NCBI GenBank assembly: GCA_964502525.1
Contig: CAZCXH010000103.1
Span: forward strand, 1-17,693
Length of the DNA: 17,693 bases
Reading direction: 5' to 3'
Origin: DATLYB01 sp964502525
Lineage (GTDB): Bacteria; Bacteroidota; Bacteroidia; Chitinophagales; CAIOSU01
Below the pieces are notes generated by a model, which saw only the letters and a list, made by a program, of their open reading frames with translations, had not been told where the DNA came from and ran no database searches. Shown in pieces: positions 1-6,758 of the stretch. The first letter of the stretch is position 1, and every line of letters starts with the position of its first letter. A program made the translations under genes and the position numbers.

Positions 1-370
1 ATACGCACGATTTGATGCCGCCTGCTCCGATGGCAATCAGCGCCAGGCCGAGCGCAAGCGTTTCCCGGCTTTCGTAAAGCGCAAGCACGCCATGACCGAG
101 GCAGTAGAATAATGAAAGCCGGATAATGGTTTGGTATTTACCCCAGAATATATCGGAGATAAGCCCACCGATGAGCGGCAGGAAGTAGGCTGCCATGACG
201 AAAGTATGCACCCACACTGTTCCCCTGTTCTCGCTCATCAGCAGGTAGTCGGTCATGAAGATGATGAGGATGGTCTTCATTCCGTAAAAGCTGAAGCGTT
301 CGGATGCTTCCTGTCCGATGATGTAGGGAATACCCTTGGGCATCCTTGATTTTGCGGGGGCGCCTTCCAT
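1..370 (-). CDS. POT-family proton-coupled peptide transporter, N-terminal part (runs off left edge)
   Basis: About 123 N-terminal residues are visible and the rest lies beyond the left edge. Translating the minus strand from the ATG at 370 gives the POT/PTR2 signature ExxERFxYYG as EASERFSFYG (residues 21-30), directly before the first membrane helix. A second hydrophobic helix follows at about residues 50-68, then a GAGGIKSCV stretch resembling the GxGGIKPCV of the family. Known members are inner-membrane symporters that import di- and tripeptides with protons. An in-frame TTG lies further upstream, but family members begin only a few residues before the ERF motif, so the ATG is preferred. 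A TAnnTTTG box sits 12 bases upstream. The gene is divergent from the PKD protein and unrelated to it. Family assignment is firm; substrate is inferred. Confidence 0.88.
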   Translation of the reverse strand, partial: MEGAPAKSRMPKGIPYIIGQEASERFSFYGMKTILIIFMTDYLLMSENRGTVWVHTFVMAAYFLPLIGGLISDIFWGKYQTIIRLSLFYCLGHGVLALYESRETLALGLALIAIGAGGIKSCV

Positions 371-382
371 ACTATGAAGCAG

Positions 383-390
383 CAAAAGTA
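383..390 (-). promoter_or_regulatory. Candidate -7 box (TAnnTTTG) for the peptide transporter
   Basis: TACTTTTG on the minus strand ends 12 bases before the transporter ATG and matches the Bacteroidota -7 consensus TAnnTTTG. No TTG -33 element is found at the usual 19-21 base spacing, so this is half a promoter at best. The rest of 371-546, the gap between the divergent genes, shows nothing else I can name. Confidence 0.35.
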
Positions 391-531
391 GAAATTGCCG
401 TTTCAATCGGAAATCCGCAAAACAAGAGGATAAAAATTCCGTTAAACACAGAGTTCAATATTTCATACAGTAGCCGGTAAATTTCATTGGAATTGCAATT
501 TCTCACCACCTTCTTTTATTTTTTCATTGCC

Positions 532-539
532 TATTTTTG
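532..539 (+). promoter_or_regulatory. Candidate -7 box (TAnnTTTG) just before the PKD protein start
   Basis: TATTTTTG lies 7 bases upstream of the ATG at 547. If it is used, the mRNA would have almost no leader. No clear -33 TTG lies 19-21 bases further upstream, and the surroundings are T-rich, so chance occurrence is possible. Confidence 0.3.
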
Positions 540-546
540 GCGAGCC

Positions 547-2691
547 ATGCGTGTGCGTTTAGGCGCTTGCCTGTTCTGTTTTATCATAGCCGGTATATCT
601 CCTCTGTTTTCACAGATCACAGGACCCGAGCAGGATTGTGATTTTGCAATCCCTGTTTGCCAGGACAGATATGTGCAGGACACCACCTATCAGGGGGTGG
701 GGCTTATAGACGACCTGGCGCCCAACTCATCCTGCCTGGGGGAGGAAGAGAATAATTCCGTGTGGTACATCTTTACCGTGGCCGCATCAGGAATGCTTGA
801 GTTTGATATAGGCATTTACGGAGCTTCCGCTGACGATACCGTTGATTATGATTTTTCACTTTTCAACATTACCGGAGCCACGTGCGCGGATATTTACAAT
901 GGCGGCTTGGAAGTGAGGTGCAACTTCTCATTTACTGACACGGTTACCGGACTGCGGGCCGGATATACCAGCAATACGGTATCTGTGGCAAACGGTCCTC
1001 ATTTTTGCGCTCCGCTGGCGGTGACTACCGGAGAGACCTATGTGCTGCTGGTGGATAATTTTAATACCGCCCTGACGGGGTACGTATTAGACTTTTCGGC
1101 AAGCACCGCAGTTATCAGGGATACAGTGCCACCGACAATCATCAACATTGACACTTCAGGCTGCGAGGCGGTAAGTTCACTGACGATTAATTTTTCCGAA
1201 CCCATAAAATGCAGTTCGCTGAATACAAGCGATTTTCTTGTAACCGGACCTTCGTCTGTAAACATATCAGGAGTGTTCAGCGCCACATGCGCTGCGGGAG
1301 GCGACTTCACGCAGGATGCCGTTATCAGCTTTTCATCTCCGATTGTTGCCAGTGGAAACTACGGTCTTTCGCTGGTTGCGGGAACTGACGGAAACACGGT
1401 GTTTGATAATTGCGATAATCCCGCGAACCCTGTTGTTCATTCATTTTATGTTCCCGAAAGAGTTTCAGCCGGATTTACGGTGATGAAATTAGCCAGTTGC
1501 GCGGCAGATACTTTTGTCTTCACAAACACCTCTGCCGGCAATGTAACTTCCTATCAATGGGATTTTGGGGACAGCAGCGCTTCTTCCCTTGCCAATCCAA
1601 CCCATGTTTACCCGGTGGTGGATACATACAGCGTCACGTTGATCGCGGCAACCAACGACTGTATGGATACTGCGGTCAATAACAATATCATTGTCACCAA
1701 TACCCTTGATGTACTTATTGCATACAATCCCGCCAACCCGTGCGTTGGGTTGCCTGTCAACTTCCGTGATTCTTCCGGATATACGCCTTCAGCCCCTCGC
1801 CTGTGGGAGTTTGGTGACGGCAACATTTCGGTGGATGTGAATCCGCAGCATGTCTATAACGCACCCGGTTCTTATCAGGTCAAGCTGAAAATCATGGACC
1901 CGCAATGTCCCCCCGACTCCACCATTCAAACCATCCTCGTCAGGGAAAATGTCAATGCCGCTTTTACGTTCAGCGACACCGTGTGCCAGGGAGTTGAAAC
2001 TATTTTTACCGATGCGTCAACAGGCGCTCCAATGTCATGGACATGGACGTTTCCTGACGGCAGCGTGGAGAATACTCAAAATGCAACCTTCATTTTTGAC
2101 TCGGCAGGCAACTACACGGTGCAGCTTGATGTTCAGGATACTTACTGCGGAACGGATGTTGCAAGTGAAACGGTGGGCGTCTTGCCGCGCCCCGTCTTCG
2201 ACCTGGGTCCGGAGATAGCGATATGCTTTTCGGAAACAGCAGAGCTGACGGTGGCGTCCAATCCCCCGGCTGAATCCTACTCGTGGTCAACCGGTGAAAC
2301 CACGCAATCCATTGTGGTGAGCATTGTGCCTGACACCGTAAGCGCAGTCGCCTTTCTGGATGGATGCTTTTTCACAGATTCGAAGGTGGTCCGGGAGCAG
2401 GTAGAAGGATGCTCCTTTGCGCTGGTGCCGTCAGGATTCTCGCCCAATGGAGACGGGAAGAACGATTTCCTGCGGGTGCTGACCAAGCGCGTGTCGGAAT
2501 ATGAGATCATCATTTACAACCGGTGGGGCGAAGAGGTCTATCGGGAAACAAATGATGACGCCAACGGCTGGGACGGCTCTTACAAAGACGACCCGCTGGA
2601 CATTGGCGTTTTTGCTTATGTGATCACTTATACTTCCCTCCGGGGCGGTCCGCCCGTAACGCAAAGCGGCACGATTACATTGATCCGTTAG
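547..2691 (+). CDS. Secreted PKD-repeat protein with T9SS type B (gliding-motility) C-terminal domain
   Basis: A 714-residue exported protein. Residues 1-23 form a signal peptide (MRVRLG, a hydrophobic core, then PLFSQ). An N-terminal module of about 170 residues, with Cys pairs and an NSVWYIFT motif, is typical of such Bacteroidota proteins. An Ig-like stretch follows (about 195-300), then three PKD domains (about 305-380, 387-463, 468-545) marked by YQWDFGDSS, LWEFGDGN and WTWTFPDGS. The end (about 625-714) has SPNGDGKNDFLRV, YNRWGEEVY, GWDG and a final GTITLIR, the gliding-motility-associated (CHU_C) domain used as a type B signal for type IX secretion. The frame is open back to a TTG at 487, but only the ATG at 547 gives a proper signal peptide. 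Likely surface-attached or released; a binding or adhesion role is inferred from PKD content. No catalytic domain is visible. Confidence 0.9.
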   Translation: MRVRLGACLFCFIIAGISPLFSQITGPEQDCDFAIPVCQDRYVQDTTYQGVGLIDDLAPNSSCLGEEENNSVWYIFTVAASGMLEFDIGIYGASADDTVDYDFSLFNITGATCADIYNGGLEVRCNFSFTDTVTGLRAGYTSNTVSVANGPHFCAPLAVTTGETYVLLVDNFNTALTGYVLDFSASTAVIRDTVPPTIINIDTSGCEAVSSLTINFSEPIKCSSLNTSDFLVTGPSSVNISGVFSATCAAGGDFTQDAVISFSSPIVASGNYGLSLVAGTDGNTVFDNCDNPANPVVHSFYVPERVSAGFTVMKLASCAADTFVFTNTSAGNVTSYQWDFGDSSASSLANPTHVYPVVDTYSVTLIAATNDCMDTAVNNNIIVTNTLDVLIAYNPANPCVGLPVNFRDSSGYTPSAPRLWEFGDGNISVDVNPQHVYNAPGSYQVKLKIMDPQCPPDSTIQTILVRENVNAAFTFSDTVCQGVETIFTDASTGAPMSWTWTFPDGSVENTQNATFIFDSAGNYTVQLDVQDTYCGTDVASETVGVLPRPVFDLGPEIAICFSETAELTVASNPPAESYSWSTGETTQSIVVSIVPDTVSAVAFLDGCFFTDSKVVREQVEGCSFALVPSGFSPNGDGKNDFLRVLTKRVSEYEIIIYNRWGEEVYRETNDDANGWDGSYKDDPLDIGVFAYVITYTSLRGGPPVTQSGTITLIR

Positions 2692-2774
2692 TTTCTAACG
2701 GCAACTGCTGATTTCTGTCCGCGCGTCTGAAAAATTCCCATTAATTTATCCCGCCAGGAAACCTCAGGCAATTC

Positions 2775-4517
2775 ATGTCGCTCGTCAGCAAGCAGGATAT
2801 CGTAACAGCCACCGGTCTCAACAGGATGGGGCTGGAGTTCGCAGCCGACTTCCTGATGCATGCTTCGGGGATAAACAGGCTCAACAGCCTTTACGACAGG
2901 CTCGCGGGCAAGCAGGGGCTGGAGTTCCTTGATGCCGCGTTCGATGACCTGAAGGTGAAAATCAAGACGGATGCAAACGAGATGAAATATATTCCTGCCG
3001 AGGGACCATTCATCCTGGTTTCCAATCATCCTTTCGGGATGCTTGACGGCATGATGCTGATTCGCATTATCTGCGAGCTAAGGCCTGACTTCAGGGTGAT
3101 GGCGAATTTCCTGCTGCAGAAGATTGAGCCTATAGCAAAATATTTTATCTATGTTGACCCGTTTGAAGGCGATGATGTAAAAAAGAAAAACCTGCAGGGA
3201 ATCAAAACGGCATTGCAGCATCTCGCTTCGGGATCGCCTCTTGGAATATTTCCCGCAGGAGAGGTTTCAACTTTTCAATCAGGCTTCAGAAAAATAAAGG
3301 ATAAAGAATGGCATGGTTCCATTGTAAAGCTGATTAAAAAAGCGGAAGTTCCGGTGGTGCCGCTTTATTTCCACGGCACCAACAGGCTGATATTTCACCT
3401 GCTCGGAAAAATCCATCCCACGCTGAGAACAGCGACTATCCCTGCGGAATTATTTCAAAAGAAGAATGAAGCCGTGCATATTCGCATAGGCGCTCCGGTC
3501 ACCGTTGAAGAACAAAAGAAATTTGCCGCTGCGGAAGACTTGGGAAAATACCTGCGCGCGATGGTTTATGCTTTAGGCGCGCCCCTGTCGCAAAGGAAGT
3601 CATTCTATCAAAGGCTGCAATCCCTGAGGCGGCTTAAGAAAATAGTTGATCCCGTTGCCCCGGCCGTTCTTCAAAAAGAATTTAAATCATTAAAAAACAA
3701 CCTGCTAGCAAGCCGCAACGATTACGAAGTTTACCTGGCATCCGCAGCGCAAATTCCGGGAACGCTCCGGGAAATCGGGCGGCTCAGGGAGGTTACATAC
3801 AGGAAAGTGGGCGAGGGCACCCATCAAAGCATTGACCTCGACCCATTCGATAACTATTATGACCATCTTTTCCTGCTTGATAAGTCGGTCAACAAGATTA
3901 TTGGCGCATACCGGCTGGGAAGAGGCGATGAAATTTTTGAACGATACGGGAAAGAGGGATTCTACACTTCAACGCTGTTCCGGTTTGATGAATCATTCCA
4001 TCCTTACCTGAAACGCACTTTGGAGCTGGGAAGGTCTTTCGTTGTGGAAGAATATCAGAAAAAAGCATTTCCGCTATTCCTGCTGTGGAAGGGCATTGAA
4101 AAATTTTTAAGCACGCATCGTCAGTACCGGTACGTGCTCGGTCCGGTGAGCATCAGCAGCAGCTACTCGGAACTGACACGCTCTCTGATTATCCAATTTA
4201 TCAAGCGGTATTACTACGATGGCAAGCTGGCGTCAATGGCTCATGCCAGAAAGAGTTACGAAGTAATTCAGGATGATGACCTCGGAATTCTGCTGGACCA
4301 TTTTCCCGTTGATATGAATGAATTGGACAAGCTCATTTCGGAGATTGAACCTTCGCATTTTAAAGTGCCCGTACTGCTTAAAAAATATATCAAGCAAAAC
4401 GCATCCATCATCGGGTTCAATATTGATCCCAAGTTCAACAACTGTTTGGACGGGTTGATGATATTGGATTTGAAGAACCTGCCGGAGAATACGGCTTACA
4501 AGGATATTGAAGTTTGA
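2775..4517 (+). CDS. Bifunctional PlsC-type/GNAT acyltransferase (OlsF-like amino-acid lipid synthase)
   Basis: A 580-residue fusion of two acyltransferases. The N-terminal half is PlsC-like: NHPFGMLDG at 84-92, with His85 and Asp91 as the catalytic pair at HX5D spacing rather than the HX4D of classical PlsC, and FPAGEVS at 159-165 as the acceptor-binding motif. The C-terminal half (about 316-480) is a GNAT domain of the OlsB/Acetyltransf_5 type, with YxVYLA, LREVTYRKVGEGT and ELGRSFV (about 417-423). In the OlsF family the C-terminal domain N-acylates an amino acid (ornithine, or glycine in related Bacteroidota enzymes) and the N-terminal domain O-acylates the product, giving phosphorus-free membrane lipids. 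Which amino acid is used cannot be told here. AGGAAA lies about 13 bases before the ATG. The gene stands alone, converging on the propeller gene downstream. Confidence 0.82.
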   Translation: MSLVSKQDIVTATGLNRMGLEFAADFLMHASGINRLNSLYDRLAGKQGLEFLDAAFDDLKVKIKTDANEMKYIPAEGPFILVSNHPFGMLDGMMLIRIICELRPDFRVMANFLLQKIEPIAKYFIYVDPFEGDDVKKKNLQGIKTALQHLASGSPLGIFPAGEVSTFQSGFRKIKDKEWHGSIVKLIKKAEVPVVPLYFHGTNRLIFHLLGKIHPTLRTATIPAELFQKKNEAVHIRIGAPVTVEEQKKFAAAEDLGKYLRAMVYALGAPLSQRKSFYQRLQSLRRLKKIVDPVAPAVLQKEFKSLKNNLLASRNDYEVYLASAAQIPGTLREIGRLREVTYRKVGEGTHQSIDLDPFDNYYDHLFLLDKSVNKIIGAYRLGRGDEIFERYGKEGFYTSTLFRFDESFHPYLKRTLELGRSFVVEEYQKKAFPLFLLWKGIEKFLSTHRQYRYVLGPVSISSSYSELTRSLIIQFIKRYYYDGKLASMAHARKSYEVIQDDDLGILLDHFPVDMNELDKLISEIEPSHFKVPVLLKKYIKQNASIIGFNIDPKFNNCLDGLMILDLKNLPENTAYKDIEV

Positions 4518-4558
4518 GCGTTGCAACAGCCCGTGGCGCAACCGCTCAGCCGTTTTTT
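4516..4558 (+). terminator. Probable intrinsic terminator after the acyltransferase fusion
   Basis: GAGCG (4516-4520) pairs with CGCTC (4543-4547) and TTGC (4521-4524) pairs with GCAA (4538-4541), with one bulged C at 4542 and a 13-base loop. Six T residues follow at 4553-4558 after a five-base spacer. The stem begins within the stop codon. It lies between two convergent genes. The spacer before the T tract is longer than ideal, and no T tract serves the minus strand. Confidence 0.5.
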
Positions 4559-4564
4559 AGGGTC

Positions 4565-5446
4565 TTATTTGCACGGTTCCATCTTCACTCCGCTTAAATC
4601 CAGCGAGTACAGTTTGCCTCCCATCACCCGCATCACCAATTCATCCGTGATATAGAGTTGATCGTTATTGAGGAAGCAGATCGCTTCCTTTTGCGTTATC
4701 GTTCCGCTTAGCGCGAGTGTCTGCTTCTTCCCTGAGAAAAACCTGTCGCCCTCAAAACAGGTAAACAGCCATATCTTGTCGTGCCCCAGCAGCGCCAGTT
4801 TCTTTTTGTCAGGGCTGATGTCGGCTGAAGTGACCCAGCTTGTAATCATGGGCGCGGGTCCGAGATAAACGCTGTCAACCAGTTCGGCTGTACAGTTTCC
4901 GGCCTTGTCAAGCAGCTTATAAACTTTGGTAAATCCGGTGAAAGGATTCGTCCTGTTTTTTGAAAAAAGATAAAGATGATTGTTGAACCACACCATCGCC
5001 TCCATGTCGAAGTTCTGCGCATTGGTGTCAGGTGGAAACAATGCCTGATCTGAATATTTGAACTCAATTATTTCAGGTTTGGCAATGTTTTCTTTCATTT
5101 CAGCAGGATTTGAAATCTTATAAATTTTCAAATCATGTCTTTTGTTTTTATCATTCCCGAAATCACCGATATAAATGTTGCCCGCATCGTCTTTTGCCAA
5201 ATCTTCCCAGTCGGTGTTTTTCCCGCTTACATAAATGATGCCGCTCACTTTTCCGGTATTGTCAAATCCATAGAGCACAGGCTGTCCCTGGCTGTCGTTA
5301 TGCGACCATATTTTTCCTCCGGCAACGATAATCCCTGAAGTTTCGGGCAATGCTTTGTCCAGCTTGCAAACTTCAGTAAGACTCACCTTCTGCGCAAGAA
5401 GGAAATTTGACTGCATCACAAAGAAAAAAAGAAGCCTGTACGCCAT
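4565..5446 (-). CDS. Secreted propeller-like protein of unknown function
   Basis: 293 residues from the ATG at 5446. MAYRLLFFFVMQSNFLLAQ is a clear signal peptide with likely cleavage after LLAQ. A TTG start at 5473 would only add nine residues in front of it. The mature part has repeated beta-strand motifs resembling propeller blades: ETSGIIVAGGKIWSHNDSQG, TDWEDLAKDDAGNIYIGDFG (the WEDLA/GNIYIGDFGN motif is common in exported Bacteroidota proteins), then MEAMVWFNNHLYLFSKN and ITSWVTSADISPDKKKLALL. A TQKEAICFLNNDQLYITDE segment is near the end. The Asp/Glu-rich loops recall phytase-like or SdiA-regulated propellers, but no catalytic set can be assigned and I do not name a function. It has no type IX sorting domain, so a periplasmic or lipid-free exported protein is most likely. 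Confidence 0.72.
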   Translation of the reverse strand: MAYRLLFFFVMQSNFLLAQKVSLTEVCKLDKALPETSGIIVAGGKIWSHNDSQGQPVLYGFDNTGKVSGIIYVSGKNTDWEDLAKDDAGNIYIGDFGNDKNKRHDLKIYKISNPAEMKENIAKPEIIEFKYSDQALFPPDTNAQNFDMEAMVWFNNHLYLFSKNRTNPFTGFTKVYKLLDKAGNCTAELVDSVYLGPAPMITSWVTSADISPDKKKLALLGHDKIWLFTCFEGDRFFSGKKQTLALSGTITQKEAICFLNNDQLYITDELVMRVMGGKLYSLDLSGVKMEPCK

Positions 5447-5468
5447 TGCATTTGAAAGATTAAGATAT

Positions 5469-5513
5469 ACCAAGAGTAGTCGAATTTCCGAAGAAAAGAA
5501 ACGTACTCTTGGT
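5469..5513. repeat. Inverted repeat upstream of the propeller gene
   Basis: ACCAAGAGTA (5469-5478) and TACTCTTGGT (5504-5513) are perfect 10-bp inverted copies separated by 25 bases. They lie just upstream of the propeller gene ATG (5446) and about 200 bases downstream of yidD. No T tract follows on either strand, so an operator-like site or leader hairpin is as likely as a terminator. The rest of 5447-5708 holds no gene I can support. Confidence 0.4.
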
Positions 5514-5708
5514 TAATACCAAACATTCTTCAGTTCAACTGTTCGAAAATCCGAGTTGTTTCGGTATAAAAAGGGCAAGATGGAATAAATTGGCTGAAAG
5601 GTCAACATGGAGTTTTCAAGCCGGGAATGATGGTTTCCAGTTTTCCCTACATAAACCTGCTCAAAGAAAGAAGGCAACTTCTTATTCAGGAAGCCGAAAC
5701 AGAAAGCT

Positions 5709-5939
5709 TCATGGCACAGGGTCATAACCATGCCCGCCCCAGGGATGACAACTCAGAATCCTTTTCATCGCGAGCCATCCGCCTTTGATGAACCCGTATT
5801 TATTTAGCGCTTCTATGCCGTATGCCGAGCAGGTTGGCGTGTAGCGGCACGATGGCATCATCCAGGGGGAAATCACTTTTTGATAAAATCGTATCAGCAT
5901 GATAGCAGACACGGATACAAATTTCGACAATGAACTCAT
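5709..5939 (-). CDS. yidD: Membrane protein insertion efficiency factor YidD
   Basis: 76 residues with the diagnostic YidD pattern: RFYQKVISPW (17-26), CRYTPTCSAYGIEAL with its paired Cys, then GGWLAMKRILSCHPWGGHGYDPVP at the C-terminus (third conserved Cys, and the closing DPVP). YidD is a small membrane-associated protein that assists YidC-dependent insertion of inner-membrane proteins. The ATG overlaps the rnpA stop codon (ATGA at 5936-5939), so translation is probably coupled. An internal Met at residue 14 is possible, but the overlapping start fits the usual rnpA-yidD arrangement. No yidC follows: the next gene downstream is the unrelated propeller gene, so the classic rpmH-rnpA-yidD-yidC block is cut after yidD here. 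Confidence 0.95.
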   Translation of the reverse strand: MSSLSKFVSVSAIMLIRFYQKVISPWMMPSCRYTPTCSAYGIEALNKYGFIKGGWLAMKRILSCHPWGGHGYDPVP

Positions 5940-6316
5940 AGGCTTTTCTTCAGACGTTGAATGAGAGCCTCAATTTTTTGAAATATCTCTGTGTACTCCG
6001 GTTTTTTTCTTCCTGTGAAAATCATCATTCCCGCCAACTTCAGGTTCTTCTCATCCAGGAATTTATAAAGTTCGTTTTTCTGCAACCGCCATGCCTCCCT
6101 CATCAATCGTTTGGTGCGGTTGCGGTCAACGGCTCTCGGGAAGCTGCGCCTGGAAACAGTGAATCCCACCTGTACTGGCGATCCGGTCTCTCCGGTAACA
6201 GTTATCCAAATAAATTTTATTGGGAAGGCATTAACGGCTTTGCCTTCTTCAAAAAGCTGCTCTATCAGCTTTTTGCTTTTTAGCCGCTCCTGTTTTTTGA
6301 ACGTATTCAAGGTCAA
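5936..6316 (-). CDS. rnpA: Ribonuclease P protein component
   Basis: 126 residues. RnpA binds the RNase P RNA and helps it recognise and cleave precursor tRNA 5' leaders. The family begin-motif FKKQERLKSKK is followed by VGFTVSRRSFPRAVDRNRTKRLMREAWR (about 51-78), holding the RNR-type RNA-binding motif. Length is normal. There is no ATG near the start: the frame has a stop codon 9 bases before the TTG at 6316, so the gene must begin at TTG 6316 (MTLNTFKKQERL) or TTG 6310. A weak start could limit output of this protein. It overlaps yidD by four bases and follows rpmH across a 282-base repeat-filled gap. Family assignment is certain; the exact start is moderately sure. Confidence 0.93.
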   Translation of the reverse strand: MTLNTFKKQERLKSKKLIEQLFEEGKAVNAFPIKFIWITVTGETGSPVQVGFTVSRRSFPRAVDRNRTKRLMREAWRLQKNELYKFLDEKNLKLAGMMIFTGRKKPEYTEIFQKIEALIQRLKKSL

Positions 6317-6364
6317 GTTTGCGGTTTACAGATCAGGTCAGTTCTAAAAATTTAATTACTGACG

Positions 6365-6396
6365 CCCTCTCTTTCTGGAGAGGGAAGAGGTGAGGC
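6365..6396. repeat. CCCTCTC/GAGAGGG hairpin repeat unit
   Basis: CCCTCTC (6365-6371) and GAGAGGG (6378-6384) form a 7-bp stem with the loop TTTCTG, followed by AAGAGGTGAGGC. It sits exactly where the left arm of the larger inverted-repeat element is split. I recall similar CCCTCTCC...GGAGAGGG...GTGAGG sequences dispersed in Bacteroidota genomes, but this was not checked. Confidence 0.45.
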
Positions 6397-6437
6397 TATA
6401 ATTATACTTTGAACGGGATAAATTGCGCCAACGAGCC

Positions 6438-6494
6438 GTTTACAGTTTGGAGTTTGTGCAACCGTAAACCGTAAACATATAAACTGTAAACAGA
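6438..6494. repeat. Heptamer array: GTTTnnn units then inverted AAACnnn units
   Basis: Consecutive 7-base units read GTTTACA, GTTTGGA, GTTTGTG, CAACCGT, AAACCGT, AAACATA, then after a one-base slip AAACTGT and AAACAGA. The array switches orientation midway, and its ends GTTTACAGTTT (6438-6448) and AAACTGTAAAC (6481-6491) form a perfect 11-bp inverted repeat. Same design as 9824-9893. Confidence 0.6.
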
Positions 6495-6566
6495 AATAGA
6501 AAATGTAAGATTTTATCCCGTGCACAGTATAAGAGCAATTTTCAGAACTGCCCTTCAGCTAATCCC

Positions 6567-6601
6567 AAACTGTAAACGGTGAACTGCCAACTCAAAACTC
6601 A
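6567..6601. repeat. Heptamer array abutting the rpmH stop codon
   Basis: Five in-phase units read AAACTGT, AAACGGT, GAACTGC, CAACTCA and AAACTCA. The last ends with the complement of the rpmH TGA stop. CCAAACTGTAAACGG (6565-6579) is an exact 15-nt inverted copy of 6436-6450, so this array can pair with the array at 6438 or leave that one to fold on itself. Confidence 0.5.
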
Positions 6602-6754
6602 CTTCAGTCTTTTTTCATCCGAAACGGTGAGTTTCTTTCTTCCCCGTGCCCTTCTGCGGTTGATGGCAGCCTTGCCGCCACGGGTTTTCATCTTGTGGCG
6701 AAAGCCATGCTTGTTCTTTCTTCTCCTGCTCGATGGCTGAAACGTTCTTTTCAT
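6599..6754 (-). CDS. rpmH: 50S ribosomal protein L34
   Basis: 51 residues, the normal length for L34. It starts MKRTFQPSSRRRKNKHGFR, the near-invariant L34 N-terminus, and continues with KMKTRGGKAAINRRRARGRK and KLTVSDEKRLK. Nearly half the residues are Arg or Lys, as expected for a protein buried in 23S rRNA of the large subunit. Its ATG at 6754 lies 34 bases after the rho stop, and that gap is made of AAACATT-type heptamers. No Shine-Dalgarno sequence is present. Co-transcription from rho and on into rnpA and yidD is likely from strand and spacing, but the 282-base repeat region downstream could separate rnpA from rpmH. Confidence 0.97.
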   Translation of the reverse strand: MKRTFQPSSRRRKNKHGFRHKMKTRGGKAAINRRRARGRKKLTVSDEKRLK

Positions 6755-6758
6755 GAGT

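Larger units (their letters stand above)
6335..6554. repeat. Inverted-repeat element (GGnCAGTTCT ends) with apparent nested insertion, between rpmH and rnpA
   Basis: The outer arms 6335-6352 and 6537-6554 are 18-nt inverted copies with two mismatches. The inner arms 6402-6422 and 6512-6532 are 21-nt inverted copies (TTATACT..TG..ACGGGATAAA) with two mismatches. On the right the two arms are separated by 4 bases, on the left by 49. The extra left stretch contains the GAGAGGG hairpin described separately, as if a second repeat had landed in the left arm. The centre carries a heptamer array. No open frame in it looks coding, so if mobile it would be non-autonomous (MITE-like). Mobility is inference. 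Confidence 0.55.

Noticed and set aside
131..349. A 72-codon plus-strand frame near the left edge
   Set aside because: It is antisense to the clear POT transporter signature on the minus strand.
5509..5731. Two 72-codon open frames on opposite strands between yidD and the propeller gene
   Set aside because: Each is short, they overlap one another, and neither resembles a known protein; the minus-strand one also overlaps the end of yidD. The region is better left as non-coding.
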